A DNA stretch of 40,820 bases from assembly GCA_001953115.1 (NCBI GenBank), contig LSSL01000701.1, positions 3,837 to 44,656 on the forward strand, written 5' to 3'. The stretch is from Smittium mucronatum. Lineage: Eukaryota; Kickxellomycota; Harpellomycetes; Harpellales; Legeriomycetaceae. The translations under genes were made by a program, and so were the position numbers. A model generated the notes under the pieces. It did not search any database, was not told the origin of the DNA, and saw nothing but the letters and a program-made list of their open reading frames with translations. Position 1 is the first letter of the stretch. Each line of letters starts with the position of its first letter. This document shows positions 20,881-32,689 of the stretch, piece by piece.

Positions 20881-21190
20881 ACGGAAAATGATGAAATTTT
20901 TCGCTGTCGGCTTCAAAAGGAATTTAATAACCCATACCAAAAAGACTATCCGATTACTCCGCTTCTAAACTATGATATATTTAATAAATTAGCCAAAAAT
21001 ATACATGGAAAAAGACGATCGATATTGACTTCCAATCGTTGTTTTTTTAATTGAAATTTTACTCATAGAACGGAACAACTTTAAAAAGCTAGGGCCAGTT
21101 TTGGTGATTGCTAACAGCATACCAAAATTACAAAGAAATGGCCAAAGTTTAAATTTTAGTATTTTCAGGGACACCCAACCCTCTCTCCCT
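20881..21190 (+). pseudogene. coding relic, unidentified
   Basis: After a stop, a plus-strand frame is open for 57 codons from 20881 to a TGA at 21052-21054. It reads TENDEIFRCRLQKEFNNPYQ and continues through KDYPITPLLNYDIFNKLA and NIHGKRRSILTSNRC, with no initiating ATG. The composition is charged and protein-like. The same frame continues with stops as THRTEQL, KARASFGDC, KITKKWPKFKF and GHPTLSPFN to about 21190. It may be the remains of a transposon or host gene; no diagnostic motif. The short plus frame at 20644-20838 just before it (containing KKSPEITLREVL) could be related but cannot be joined. Confidence 0.35.
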
Positions 21191-22212
21191 TTAACTCTGC
21201 TTCAATATTGATTCATTTAAACAATATTCATGAAATATCATGATGTAATATTCATTCTATTCCACTAATTTGCTTAAAAAATCATTCTAATACCGTTTTA
21301 AAGATCTTAAATTTATCTTGTGTAATACTATTGTATTTTTTGGTAAACTCAAGATACTGATTTCGAGTACAATTACATAAAATGTGCTCTTTTGTGAACT
21401 AAATTTGTTGAATCATACACATGATATAGAGAATCTGGTTTAGCTTAAACTCGAATAGTACTGGCCAGAGGATTCTTTCTACATGTATTTAATTATTTTT
21501 TTCTAGAATCTTCCTTAAACATGTTTCATCTCATTTTTTATTATACCTCTTGACTCTAAAAGGCGAAAAAGCATCGAAATTAAATCATTGATAAATTATT
21601 GGGGATTGAATATAAAATTAAAAAAGTATTGGGGCTTCTTTGTTACTTTGGCAGCTTCTCACCAGTAAAATATCTTTTGCTATCATCTGTGGCATAAATA
21701 GGTTGTTATAGACAAAACAGCTAAATCAAGTGAATTTAAGTGTGGAATTTATGGGAGATTCTTTTGCACACCAGACGTTTTACATATAAGTTTATCTTTC
21801 TTTCTTTAGTAAAAAAAGTGATTTGTAACTATTTGATTTTTATTCTTTTAAAAATTTATCGATTATATAAAGAAATAATTGAAAGATATAAGTATAGTAA
21901 AGTATTTCTAATCTTGACAGTAATTCCCATTTATTTGAAATAAATTTTTTAACTAACATGGTCCTATAAACATTATGCAGGATTGCATCGAATTTTTTTT
22001 ATACTCTGATTAAGTAAAAGCGCTTTCAATTATAGTTATTATTATTTTGCAAATAATCCAATTCTTTTTTTCAAAATAAGGATTCGGTATAGAGTATCTA
22101 TAAGTTAATTCTTATGAGCGTGGAAAAGATTATTATTGATTTGAGATCATTTCTCAGTCAAAAAAAAGCAAAAAAATAGAAATTATAGACCAAATAACTT
22201 ACGTGATATCCA
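21191..22212. other. intergenic sequence
   Basis: No supported gene. A 67-codon plus frame at 21740-21943 is hydrophobic and about chance length. Part of it (near 21745-21810) resembles 18660-18740. Confidence 0.45.
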
Positions 22213-23125
22213 ATGGTGGTTGAACCGACTTATTCGGATAATCTTTTAATAAGTCAAAATATGGGAAGCATATTACTTCAGAAATTTCAAATGACTTTAA
22301 AAAAGTGAAAGTTTTGATAAAAATGTTAAAAATACACAAAGTTTTACTGCAATATAGAACCAGTTAATTTACCATACTTTCATGGTAGTGTCTATTTACA
22401 GGCGAGAGGGAATAAGAAAATTTGATTTCCAGTTCTCTAATGACCAGTATATTAAATCAATAGAAATATTAGAATCCGAAGATTTAGTTAAAAAAAAAGG
22501 AAATTTTTGAGACGAGTAAAAATAACTCTATTACTGATGAAACTGAGGAAATTACCAAAAACATTGATTAAAAACTCTAGAATATCTTCGAAGGCATGCT
22601 TTGTTAAAAACAAAAAAAACGTCAACAGAGTATCCTATTTAATACCCCGAAAATCATAAGAGCTGAATATACAAAATATTAATCGAAGAAAATCCATGTT
22701 TAAAATTTAGCATAAGCTCCTTTTACAATATATGCCCTAAAAACTTCAAAAAATCCGTGATAACAAATATGCGTCGTATTTTCCAAAAATGAGAAAAAAT
22801 CTCAGGAAAATCAAAAAATCATCAATCTCTCAAAGTTCCGAAAAGTTTAAGGATTTCGATGATCAGATTTTAATCCATAGAAAGTACGGAAATATAAAAA
22901 AAATTCATCAAAAATCATATAAAAATAGTGTTGAAGGTTTGGATGAAAGTGATTGTAAGATTTTTATGGAATTCAGGAAAATTTTCAGGATATGAAGAGG
23001 TCCTAGAAAATAGCACATCATTTCACAAAAAATCTCGGATATCAAATCCAGGATTTGCTGCTATATACTTAGAAAACTCTGGAGGAATTGAGTACGAGTA
23101 CGACGATTTCTTGTCAAAATACTAA
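22213..23125 (+). pseudogene. decayed gene with several frameshifts, unidentified
   Basis: A run of plus-strand fragments reads like one broken gene. It begins MVVEPTYSDNLLISQNMGSI (22213-22308), then NLPYFHGSVYLQARG and KFDFQFSNDQYIKSIEILES (the frame starting at 22382 runs to a TGA at 22508-22510). After a slip in an A-run it continues EIFETSKNNSITDETEEITK. A basic stretch follows (22789-22995: RKNLRKIKKSSISQSSEKFK, then FDDQILIHRKYGNIKKIH, ending FMEFRKIF). The last piece, in another frame to 23125, is GYEEVLENSTSFHKKSRISN then PGFAAIYLENSGGIEYEYDD. It is charged and soluble in character with no membrane segment. I recognise no family; I cannot tell whether it is host- or element-derived. 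Confidence 0.4.
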
Positions 23126-24859
23126 ATCAAAATTCAAAATATGTGACATATTATTTAAATGAGTTAATAGATAAATAACTTTAAGTTTTAAAAAATTCAT
23201 ACTTGGTCCGAATCTGTTCCAAATTTCAGATTTTTTGAGTTTTTATACCCAGTCACACGGGAATTAGGTCTGGATTAGAGGAAACTTCATCTCTAAATTA
23301 TTTTATTGAATATCGTGGTAAAATAATATTAGATGGTCATTTCGGTAATTTTTAAATTATATAAATTCATTTCAATGTTTTTTAAAATAAATAATTAACA
23401 TATTGATAGTGTTGCTTTCAAAATGGCTTGAAATAATTATTCTTATTATATATTTTAAAAAAATAGAAGATATTTAATCTAATTTCCGAGAACTCTCTGG
23501 GATTAATTTTAATGGAAATCCACCCGCTTATAAAATGTATTTTCACATATACTGTAGATATGCGCATAGTATATATTATAGCAGGATTTTTTTTGAAAAT
23601 TTAAAATCCACATTTCATTTACAATTGTTTTAGCTATCTTACTCTCACCAATTAGAGCTTTCAAATTCAATGACCATAAATGGTTATGTTATAAAATATA
23701 ACAGATAAAAGATAAGAGGATAACAATGATTTTTAAATGGAGCTTATTATGTGTAAAAATTTAAAATCTACCCAAAGAAAATGGATTGAGATTTTAAATT
23801 AATTATCTTTTTGCGCAGGTTATAATGAAATCTTGTAAAAGCAAGTAAAATATAGGAAAGACGAAATTAAGAATTGTATATTTTATTATATAATTTTTTA
23901 GCCAATTCTGTTTTCGTAATATTTTTAAGAATGTGTGATTTACCTCTGTGCTTTGTATTGTAGCAGAATCTTAATATGAATAGCACTATGTCTTAAAAAG
24001 TCGGATTTTCGGGCATGTAATATAATTTCCACAATTAAAAAAAATTATTTCCATATGTTTATCGAATTTTGAAGATATAATTTAATAATCCAGAAACTTC
24101 AAACCAATTTTATTCTAAAACAAAATTAAGGTATAATTTTTGCGAAAATATTGATATAGGAGTAGATGCATAATTTTTTCTGGAGCCTTACTACTTCTCC
24201 CATGCATTTCAGCCATCTTTATCCGTTTTTTTTTAAATTGAAATTTTAAAACTGCGGCTTGTTATTTTAAATTTAATTTAATTTAAGAGCATTTTGATTA
24301 AAAAAAATGGTGAAAATTCTTAACCAGAATTTTATATAGCATAGTTTTGTAATAGGTAACATTAAGAATGGTTTTTATGGCGTGTTTTGAACTCTAAAAA
24401 ACCATTGATCTCAAGATTTATTTCTTATTTTTGAAAGTTATATATTTTAGCATATAAAATACTTAATTCTATCTTGTGAAAGTATATGGAACACGAATAA
24501 GAATTTTTCTTTTCTAGAAACATATCAACCCTCTATATAAATAGGGCCAAATTTTATAAAAATTTACAACGTAAAAATTATCTATTTTTTCGATAGATTT
24601 TTATTTATCTGAACCTTGAAACAAAAATAATTATGGATGTTAAAAAAGAAAATAAACTTTATTTAACCAAGAGAAATATAAAAACTAAAAAAACTGGAAT
24701 ATAAGTATATGAATTTTTTTTAAATATCCCATTTAACATAGTTAATACCGGATTTTATACTAAATATATTTAAAAAAGGATCTATATTTAAGGAAAAGTA
24801 AATCTAAATAAGAGTTAAAAAACACATAAATAAAAAATCAAGAGAAAAAAAAATGAGGT
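23126..24859. other. AT-rich intergenic sequence
   Basis: No gene found. A slightly GC-richer patch at 23245-23295 (CCCAGTCACACGGGAATTAG) is not assignable to anything. Confidence 0.45.
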
Positions 24860-24918
24860 TTGAGAAAGCGGATTGAGTATTGTGGACTTTGATGATTGAG
24901 AAAGTGGGTTGAGTATTG
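24860..24918. repeat. two-copy 36-bp tandem duplication
   Basis: TTGAGAAAGCGGATTGAGTA at 24860 is repeated as TTGAGAAAGTGGGTTGAGTA at 24896, a period of 36. TTGAG recurs within each unit. It is a small local duplication with no evident function. Confidence 0.8.
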
Positions 24919-26358
24919 ATGATTGACGAATTAATGTTGGGTTATTCTAGAGTTGTCGATTTTAGATCAAATTTAGTTAATTTCTATTTATTATATTGAA
25001 TTAATAAATTAGCAATAAATCCGTTCATTACCAAAATTCCTATTCAAAATTTAATTAATGAGTATATTTTCATGAATTAATTGGGGTATAGATTTTAATT
25101 ATATAATTTTTGGATTTTAAGAATCTACTGATTATTCATTGTCCAATTATTATTATTTTAAACACACTTTTATAATTAAGTAAATTATAATTCTATTGTT
25201 TATTTAAAATTTTGTATTGAAAATTAATTAGCTAATTCTAAACTCATAAAAAATATTTCACATTTTAATAATAATATTTTTTTCATTTTAGAATTTTCAT
25301 TATTTAATAATATATATCATTTGTGCAAAAGGGTTCTAATAATTTTGAAACTAATGGTGACTTGTTAATTAAATCTTCATAAATATAAGGATTAAAATTG
25401 TTTGGACTCGTTTTATTCGCCATATTTGTAGCGTTTTAACAGTTAATATTAAGAATAATCTTTTCAAAAAGGTGGACTATTTTTTGCGGGGAAGCTCTTT
25501 TTTTTAAGAATTTTTATTTTTACTTATTATTATATTATAGCGATTTATGAATTTAGATAACTTGGGCATCTTTCTCCGCATCATTTTTCGTTTTATTTTA
25601 GCTAAAAAAAAAAAAAACACTCTTATTAATGTGCATGGAAAATTCACATTTGTAAAAATACATTTGTTTATTGAAAAAATAAAACTATGCATAAATGTCC
25701 TGTTTCGGAAAAATTATTAACTATTTTTTAATCTGAATATTTAATAAAGCATTAAAATGAGTATATCAATTTAACCTGGAATATTAACCAGAAAAAAGCT
25801 TATGTTGTGCAAAAAATCTTCCAATTATGGAAATTTAATTCATAACACTGCCTCCGGCTAATTAAATCCAATCTATTAGTGTTTATAACTTAACTTTTAA
25901 ATGCCAATTTTACTTATCTTCACATAAATTGATAACAAATAAAGAAAATATCACACTAAAATACGTTCAAAATATAAAGTTTTCGAAACAAGTAATCTTT
26001 TTTTTTTCGCTCAAAATTTTAAAATCTAATAAATTTCGATTGAAAGAGAAAAAATTAAGTAAATTTTGATACAATTTTGTTTTCAAAATCCAAAAATATA
26101 TCTATTTGTCAAAAATAAGTAAAAAAAAATCAATGCAGCTACACATTGGTAAATTTTTAATCAGATTAAGTAAAAAAAAACTAAAAAAAACAGTTTTTTG
26201 TAAAATATCAGTATGCATAGGCTATTTTTTAACGAAAAAAAATATAAGGAAGGTTAATAATTAAAATCATTATTGACCATTTTTTTATATACATAAGATT
26301 TTTATACATTATTGTCAAATTTAGGAAGAAATCCAATATAAAGGAGGTTTTCAGTATT
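24919..26358. other. AT-rich intergenic sequence
   Basis: Nothing supportable. A minus-strand frame of 62 codons at 25504-25692 is of chance length and low complexity. Confidence 0.5.
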
Positions 26359-26384
26359 AAATTTAGCAAATTTAGCAAATTTAG
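26359..26384. repeat. 9-bp tandem repeat (AAATTTAGC)
   Basis: Almost three copies of AAATTTAGC occur in a row. Simple local repeat. Confidence 0.85.
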
Positions 26385-29069
26385 TTTAATTTGGATATGT
26401 ATTTAATAATATTTTAAATTAATGTCCAATATCGAAAAAAAAAAATCCCAGGGAAAATCTGAATAACGGAAAGAGGCCCACTCGGGAAGACAATATTAAT
26501 ATAATTAAAGCTTTTTAATCATAGAGGAAAATAATGAGAATGAATATAGAATTAAATTTTATCATAGTTTACTTTGAATTTATATATAACATGGATGGAA
26601 AACTTCATGAACAAGGGTATCTTGTTATTCAAAAAAATGGATGGATAATTTTACAATATATATATTAAAATATAGACGCTTATATTAAGGTATTAAATAA
26701 ACTTTCATAAAACCATTATTAATCAAAGGAAATAATTTTATTTTTGCATAGATGAATAAATATTTTTTCTGAATAAATTTTGCAATATTTATATTCAATA
26801 TTTCTCAGGTGAGCCTATAATTGGAGAATTGAATGCATTTTTAATTATACAATACATATAGAATTAATCAAAAATATTCTGAAAATTTTGATTTTAATAG
26901 AGATTCTATCGCAATTGTACGCATATAATTAAAAAAAATCCGATTAAAAAAAAACACAGCTGCATTTCTTAATAATTCTTATGATTTTTTTACTTTGTTG
27001 TTAAATTAAAAACAGCTAATTAGCTAATTACGGGCTCCAAAATAAAAAACCTCCGGATTTCTAAATTTATAGGTAGAATAAATTTTTACGATCGTGATAA
27101 TTTTTATATACTTTAATCGAGATAGCTGTTTTATTTATTAATAGGTTGTTTTAAACTAAATAAATTAATGACTATCAGAGTTTATACTTAAATGCTTAAA
27201 AAGGATCCTATACAAAAATTTAAAAAATTAGTCTATTTTAAAAATTTGAATCACTTTACTTCTTTTCAATGCCAATTTCTAATTTATTTTTATTTTTTAA
27301 TCTATCAAATAATGAATAGGAATTGTTAGTAAAGTCTCAAAAGTGATCTAAAAATGAATCCGATTTTTTTATTTTAATCCCTGAAACGGTTGATATTTTT
27401 ATTGATAGAATGTTAAGATATATTATTATCCCAGAAAATTATTATTTATCATTGCAATTTCCACAAAATAATCCCAATTGTATACATATATGTTTATATT
27501 GCGCATAAATAAACGTTTTTTTATATACTTCTGGCTTTTAAAATGATAAATAATAAAAAGTGCTCAATTTTATTTAAATATATAAAATTTTCAGAATATA
27601 AATTTGTTACTTATTCCAATTTGTGAAAATTAACATTTAAAATTTGCACATTTTCTTTATTTATCAAAAAAAATTATAAACAAAATTAATATTTTTATGG
27701 AATAGAGCTAAAGGTTAAAGATATGTTTTTTTCCATCATATCTAAAAGAGTAGATATTTTAATTTGCTGAAATAATACCTTATTTGGCCTATAAATAGTT
27801 TAAAGTTTTTTAGAACTTATATTTGAATCTACACATTACTTAAATAATAAAAATTAGTGGTATTTTCAGCTCTGAGAGGATTTTAACTTTTTTTATGATG
27901 GCTATTATCCATACAGCTAAAATTAAATAAGTATTAAATTAGAAAATGAACTCTAAAAAATAATTTATAACTCAAAATAACAATCCAATATAAAAAAATT
28001 TCTCTTCAATCAGTGGATATCTGAAGTTATTAGCTTATGAGATAAATTCATCAAAAATTCCTGGGATTTTAAAAATATATATTGCAAATTCTAAATTATT
28101 AGAAGTTAATATTTATAAAAATCGCAATAATTAATTAATGGATTATTTATAAAACAATTTTTTTAAGGTTAAATACATTCTCTCTACAAAATTTTAAAAA
28201 ATTAGACATAATGACGAATAATCAGCAAACACATAAAATAATTAGACACTATTCGCTTTCCCCACTTAATAAAATCAACAAATTTCTCCAAGAATTCGCA
28301 TAAATTTTTCTTATAAAAACCATTAGCTCTAATATTAATGCTATATCTTTATTCTTTTGTTTTAAAAATAAAAAAAATGGTTTTATTAAAATGGGGAAAA
28401 TGATTTGCCAATAAAATTCAACGTAAATTTATGGTTTTGAATCATTGAGATGATTTTTTTGTGGAAATTTTTATTTTTTGAAACTTTATGTCAAATATAT
28501 ATAAACCCATATTTCCTGTTATAAAAAATAATCCATATTAATCTCGTATTATATTAAAAGATATTATTTACTCCAAGAATCAAATTAAAGATATACTACG
28601 GGAAGATGTGCAGCGATTTTATTGATATCAAATTCTGCTTTTCATATTAACAAAGAAAATACGACTATATAATCTAAACTAATCATCGAAAAAACAAATA
28701 TAATTAAATTTAAATTTAAACTTTTTAAAGGAAGTTTTTTTGTCGAATTCTTTTTTTATATATATCTAGTACTATTGAACCTTTTAAAGCTTACTCAAAC
28801 AATTGTTAAGAGTAAAATTTATTATATATGAAAATAAATCAGTAGCCTATATCAAATTTAGATCGTTATGATATAAATTTACTATCGATAAAAAATTTAT
28901 ATTTATATTTCAATTATATAACGCCTAGTTATTTAAATTAAAAATTTTAACAGACTTTTTTTTGTATAAATTTTTATTTAAAAAACTTTTTATATATAGT
29001 ATAATTTATAATAAATAAAAATGATGTTAATAATATCTGAAAGTATTTAATCCATTGTCATTGATTGGG
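26385..29069. other. AT-rich gene desert
   Basis: About 2.7 kb with no readable gene, RNA or paired repeat. A short palindrome TAGCTAATTAGCTA lies near 27015. Confidence 0.5.
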
Positions 29070-30556
29070 TTAATCTTTAAGAAGACTAACTTTTTTTTTG
29101 CTTTTTCTTCCTCTCTTCCTTTTTTTACTAATTAATTCCGAATCTATCACGCTGAGAATTTTTTCTCATTCAAATACATAAATTTGTACATAGTTATATC
29201 TCTTTAAAAAAGCTATACATGAACATTTTATGTCTTTGAAGCATATCATGTTCTTATTGACTGTTAAAATTGAAGCTCTTTCCAAATCTTTATTGAGCTG
29301 ACTAAAACCTCTGTAATTAAAGGAACTAATTCTATTTATAAGTTCTTCTTCAACTATATTTCTACTAGTCATCAAAATATTGAACTAATATTCAATCTCT
29401 TATATTATAAAATGGTAGCTATCCATGATTTTGTAAATTTCTATAGATGAATATAACATATTGGAAAATTTATTCTGGTTATCTTTTTACAAATCTTCAA
29501 CTATTTCAATTTTTTTTGATAATTTCTGTGATTTTTAAACATTTCCAATCGAAATATTTAGTTTTAAATGTCAAGTCGAATCTTTCAAGGAAGTTATTCA
29601 TGCTCGGTGCAAAAATTCTATTTCAAAGTATTTTTGATGTAAAAAATCCATAAGAGACTTTTTTCCTTCAAATTCCTGGTATTTTTTCATAAAATGTCCC
29701 AATATAACTCAAAAAATTCTTTATTTTGTGCAGTTTGTATTTTAAATAGATCATTTTTTATACTTTAGCTGAATTGGTATTTCCTTGATGATATATTTTT
29801 TGACATATTTCTTCTTGTGTGTACTCAAAAGTTTATTCTGATAGTTTGCGGGCTGATTTTTCTTTTAGCGCTGGTTATACTTGGTGAAGGATCAGCGATT
29901 AAATTTTTTATTTTGAAATTATATCCTTCTATTTCTATAATCTCTTTTATTTTTTGGAAGGTCCATAAAAATGAAATTTCACTCTCATTATCGAATAAAC
30001 CGAGCGCAACGAGAAAGAGTTTTCTATCATTGTCACTTACCCCTACAAAAAAAAACAAAATAAAAAATATTTTTTAATCTATATGTAGCATCAAGATGTA
30101 TTTTTGTTTCCACTTTAAGCCTTTAAATAAGCTTTTTAGTTCTGATTAATAATTTGATATTTCCCTGAATAATTATTTCGTTTATAATCAAATTGCTGCC
30201 TATTTTTTGATTTATTTTTATCCTTTTGAATATTTCATTCAGTTCAGATAAAGTTACATTTCCATTATTTTCATTTTTTTTGGTTTGAGTAAGATACTGA
30301 CAAATAAAATTTTCTAAACTCAACCTCAATTCCTTGGCCTGAAAGAATTCTTTTTATTTCCCATTATTTTCGAAAACCATCATAAAAATTTCTAATTTGA
30401 TTAGATAAAGATATATATGTACCATTTTATAGGAAATAATTGCAATGTGTGTTTGAAGTGTAATTCTTTTTTTTTTTACATCCAAAAAGTGATATCTTTC
30501 TATTTTAATTACCACATTGAATTTGATATTTTTTTTCTTACAATGATAATAGATAA
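29070..30556 (-). pseudogene. MULE transposase with SWIM-like tail, decayed
   Basis: Mutator-type transposase fragments occur in order on the minus strand. A basic stretch YYHCKKKNIKF near 30540 may be what is left of an N-terminal zinc finger. Then comes SLENFICQYLTQTKK (30123-30329). IHLDATYRLK carries the first catalytic Asp (codon 30090-30092). After a frameshift, FVGVSDNDRKLFLVALGLFD then NESEISFLWTFQKIKEI and NLIADPSPSITSAKRK (29825-30058) give the conserved E and second Asp. Further frameshifts lead to FFELYWDIL and to SMNNFLERFDLTFK, equivalent to the usual T-N-N-x-x-E-x-x-N motif. KCSCIAFLKRYNYVQIYV (29166-29375) is a SWIM finger with its second Cys and His lost. The tail KKRKRGRKSKKK ends at 29070. 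It is clearly inactive. No inverted repeats were found around it. Confidence 0.75.
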
Positions 30557-31210
30557 AATTTTATTTTTTCAGCTCACTTTTTTTCTGTATACACCAGTTC
30601 TGCTTTATGGATAGAATTTGATCCAAATCAAAAATTTCTTTTTTTAATTTATCTATTTTTTGATATTCTGGTTTAAAAAAATTGATTGTAAGATATATGA
30701 AAGTTACCACCTATAACTATCTAAAAAAATATGGAATTTTAGGAACAAAAATTTCCATTGTTTTATATTTTATTAATCCCGAATATATTTCGAAACTGTT
30801 ATTTGATTTGTAGTGTATTTTTTGATTTATTTCGTTCTTAATCTCAAAAGAAAACAAATATTACAAGCTAAAAAGATATTCTGCCAATTATGATTATTTT
30901 TTTTGCAGATATTTTATTAAATTCGTGGGCGAAAATTGATGGATAAAATTAAATACATCTATTTTTTAGAGAATTCGCGGATTTTTCAATATTTCATCTT
31001 TTTTTTCGAATTTTTGTTTTATTATTAACGCCAAAATTTTTATATTATTATAAAAACAAGTTTATATATAAAAAAAATTGCTTTCAAACAATAGTTGGTA
31101 CATCCTAAATTAATTGGTTGTTTTTTTAAAATTTCTAGATTTAGGTTTTTTTTAATATAAAGAATCTATCTATATATGTGTAAAATTTTAATAAAATCTC
31201 TAATAAAAGA
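30557..31210. other. AT-rich intergenic sequence
   Basis: No gene seen. The MULE relic may extend into its first 100 bp but cannot be read. Confidence 0.45.
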
Positions 31211-32661
31211 GTTATTGCAAAAATAGTCAATTTTTGAAAATATTGATAAAAACAGTCGAAAAAATTAACTGGATTTACGATTTAGAAGATAAAAAAAGAT
31301 CGGTTCTTTATTTATTAAATTAATAATTAACACAGGTAAAAAGTACGAAACTGATTTTCATCTTTATTATTCATTGAAACAAGCCGTAATGTGAAATAAA
31401 TAGTCAATTTTCCCCTAAACTGTGTTTTGATTTTTGATAAAAAATAATTAAAGCCTACCTGATGTTTTTAATTTCCTACAAATACATGTTTTTATATATC
31501 GAAAAAGTTTTTCCTGAAGTGATCATTTAATTATAATTTTTTTTTTCTGGTATTGTAATATTTTAACAAATGAATTCTAATAATGATTTTTTTTAATGGT
31601 TATTTTAATGCTTAAATTCTCGAAATTTCTTTTTGAAGAAAATATCAGTCAATTGATATGAAATTATTATGTATCTATGCTGTTTATTTTTGCCTTAATT
31701 ATGATCAAGACCATCAATTAAATTTTAGAGTTTAGAATATTTTATAAATGAAAATTTTATCTTCGACATAATTTTATCTGTATGCCGATATTTACTTATT
31801 AATACTGCCTGAAATTTGAATATTTTTATAAGATACTTGGTTTTAACTAAATATATATATATTTATCAATGACAAGAGAAGGTGATTTTTCGAAAAAAAA
31901 TAAAAAAAAATAGATAGTTTTCGCTTTTTTAGTTCTAATTGCAAATATTCAAAATTAATTGAAATTTCGACTTTATTAAGATTTATTGGATTAAAATCAT
32001 TAAGATATTTATACAATTTGCGTGCATAAAGCGCCTAATTCTACCTTTTGGATGATACTTCGACCTTTTAAAGTATTAATATGGTAGAATTATGAAATCT
32101 ATATAGTTAAAGTATTTAAATAATTTAAATTAAACAATCAAAAAATATTAGATTAAAAATATAAATATATAAAATTAGATGAAATGATATTGCGAGGTTG
32201 AACTTCGCGCATCCTGTCTATAAATCTTATGCGAATTGGGCAATTTTTGCAGTTTTTTTCCGTTTTTTTGTCATTTGAAACTTTAAAAAAAGAGAATAAA
32301 TAATTTTTTTAAAAATCAAAGTCAAATAATCTATTTATGGATGGATCATTGTTTATTTTTGACCAATTAAGGATATTTTTTAATACTTCATTTCTATTTT
32401 TTAAAATACCGGATGGGATTCAAATATTTTTTCTCAAAAATCAAAACATAGTTTAGGAGAAAATTGACTATTTATTTCACATTATGACTTGTAAAATGGA
32501 TAATAAATATGAAAATCAATTTCTTACTTTTTCCCTATGAGAATTATCAATTTTATCAATAAAGACTCGGTTTTTTTTTATTTGATAAATTGTAGATCCA
32601 GTTAATTTATTCGACTAGTTTTGATAATATTTTCAAAAACAGTCAATATTTTTAAATAATT
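31211..32661. mobile_element. 1.45-kb non-autonomous element with ~260-bp inverted repeats
   Basis: The left arm (about 31211-31475) and right arm (about 32395-32661) are reverse complements at high similarity. For example, the block around GTGAAATAAATAGTCAATTT (31391) mirrors that ending at 32480, and ATTAACTGGAT (31265) mirrors ATCCAGTTAAT (32597). The interior has no readable protein. The left tip GTTATTGCAAAAATAG resembles TTATTAGCAAAAATAG, the tip of the 3.8-kb MULE, so this may be a MULE-type derivative. No target duplication was recognised. Confidence 0.6.
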
Positions 32662-32686
32662 TAAAAATATTGACTGTTTTTGAAAA
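32630..32686. repeat. perfect 27-bp hairpin with 3-nt loop
   Basis: The arms 32630-32656 and 32660-32686 (TTTTCAAAAACAGTCAATAT and onward) are perfect reverse complements around TAA. The left half is the tip of the right arm of the element above. The right half is an outward-facing copy of the same tip, so two element ends meet head to head here. Confidence 0.85.
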
Positions 32687-32689
32687 CAT

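Noticed and set aside
20989..21174. 61-codon minus-strand open frame
   Set aside because: Antisense to a more protein-like plus-strand relic; no motif.
29447..30077. Plus-strand open frames at 29447-29653 and 29817-30077
   Set aside because: Antisense shadows of the MULE transposase relic.
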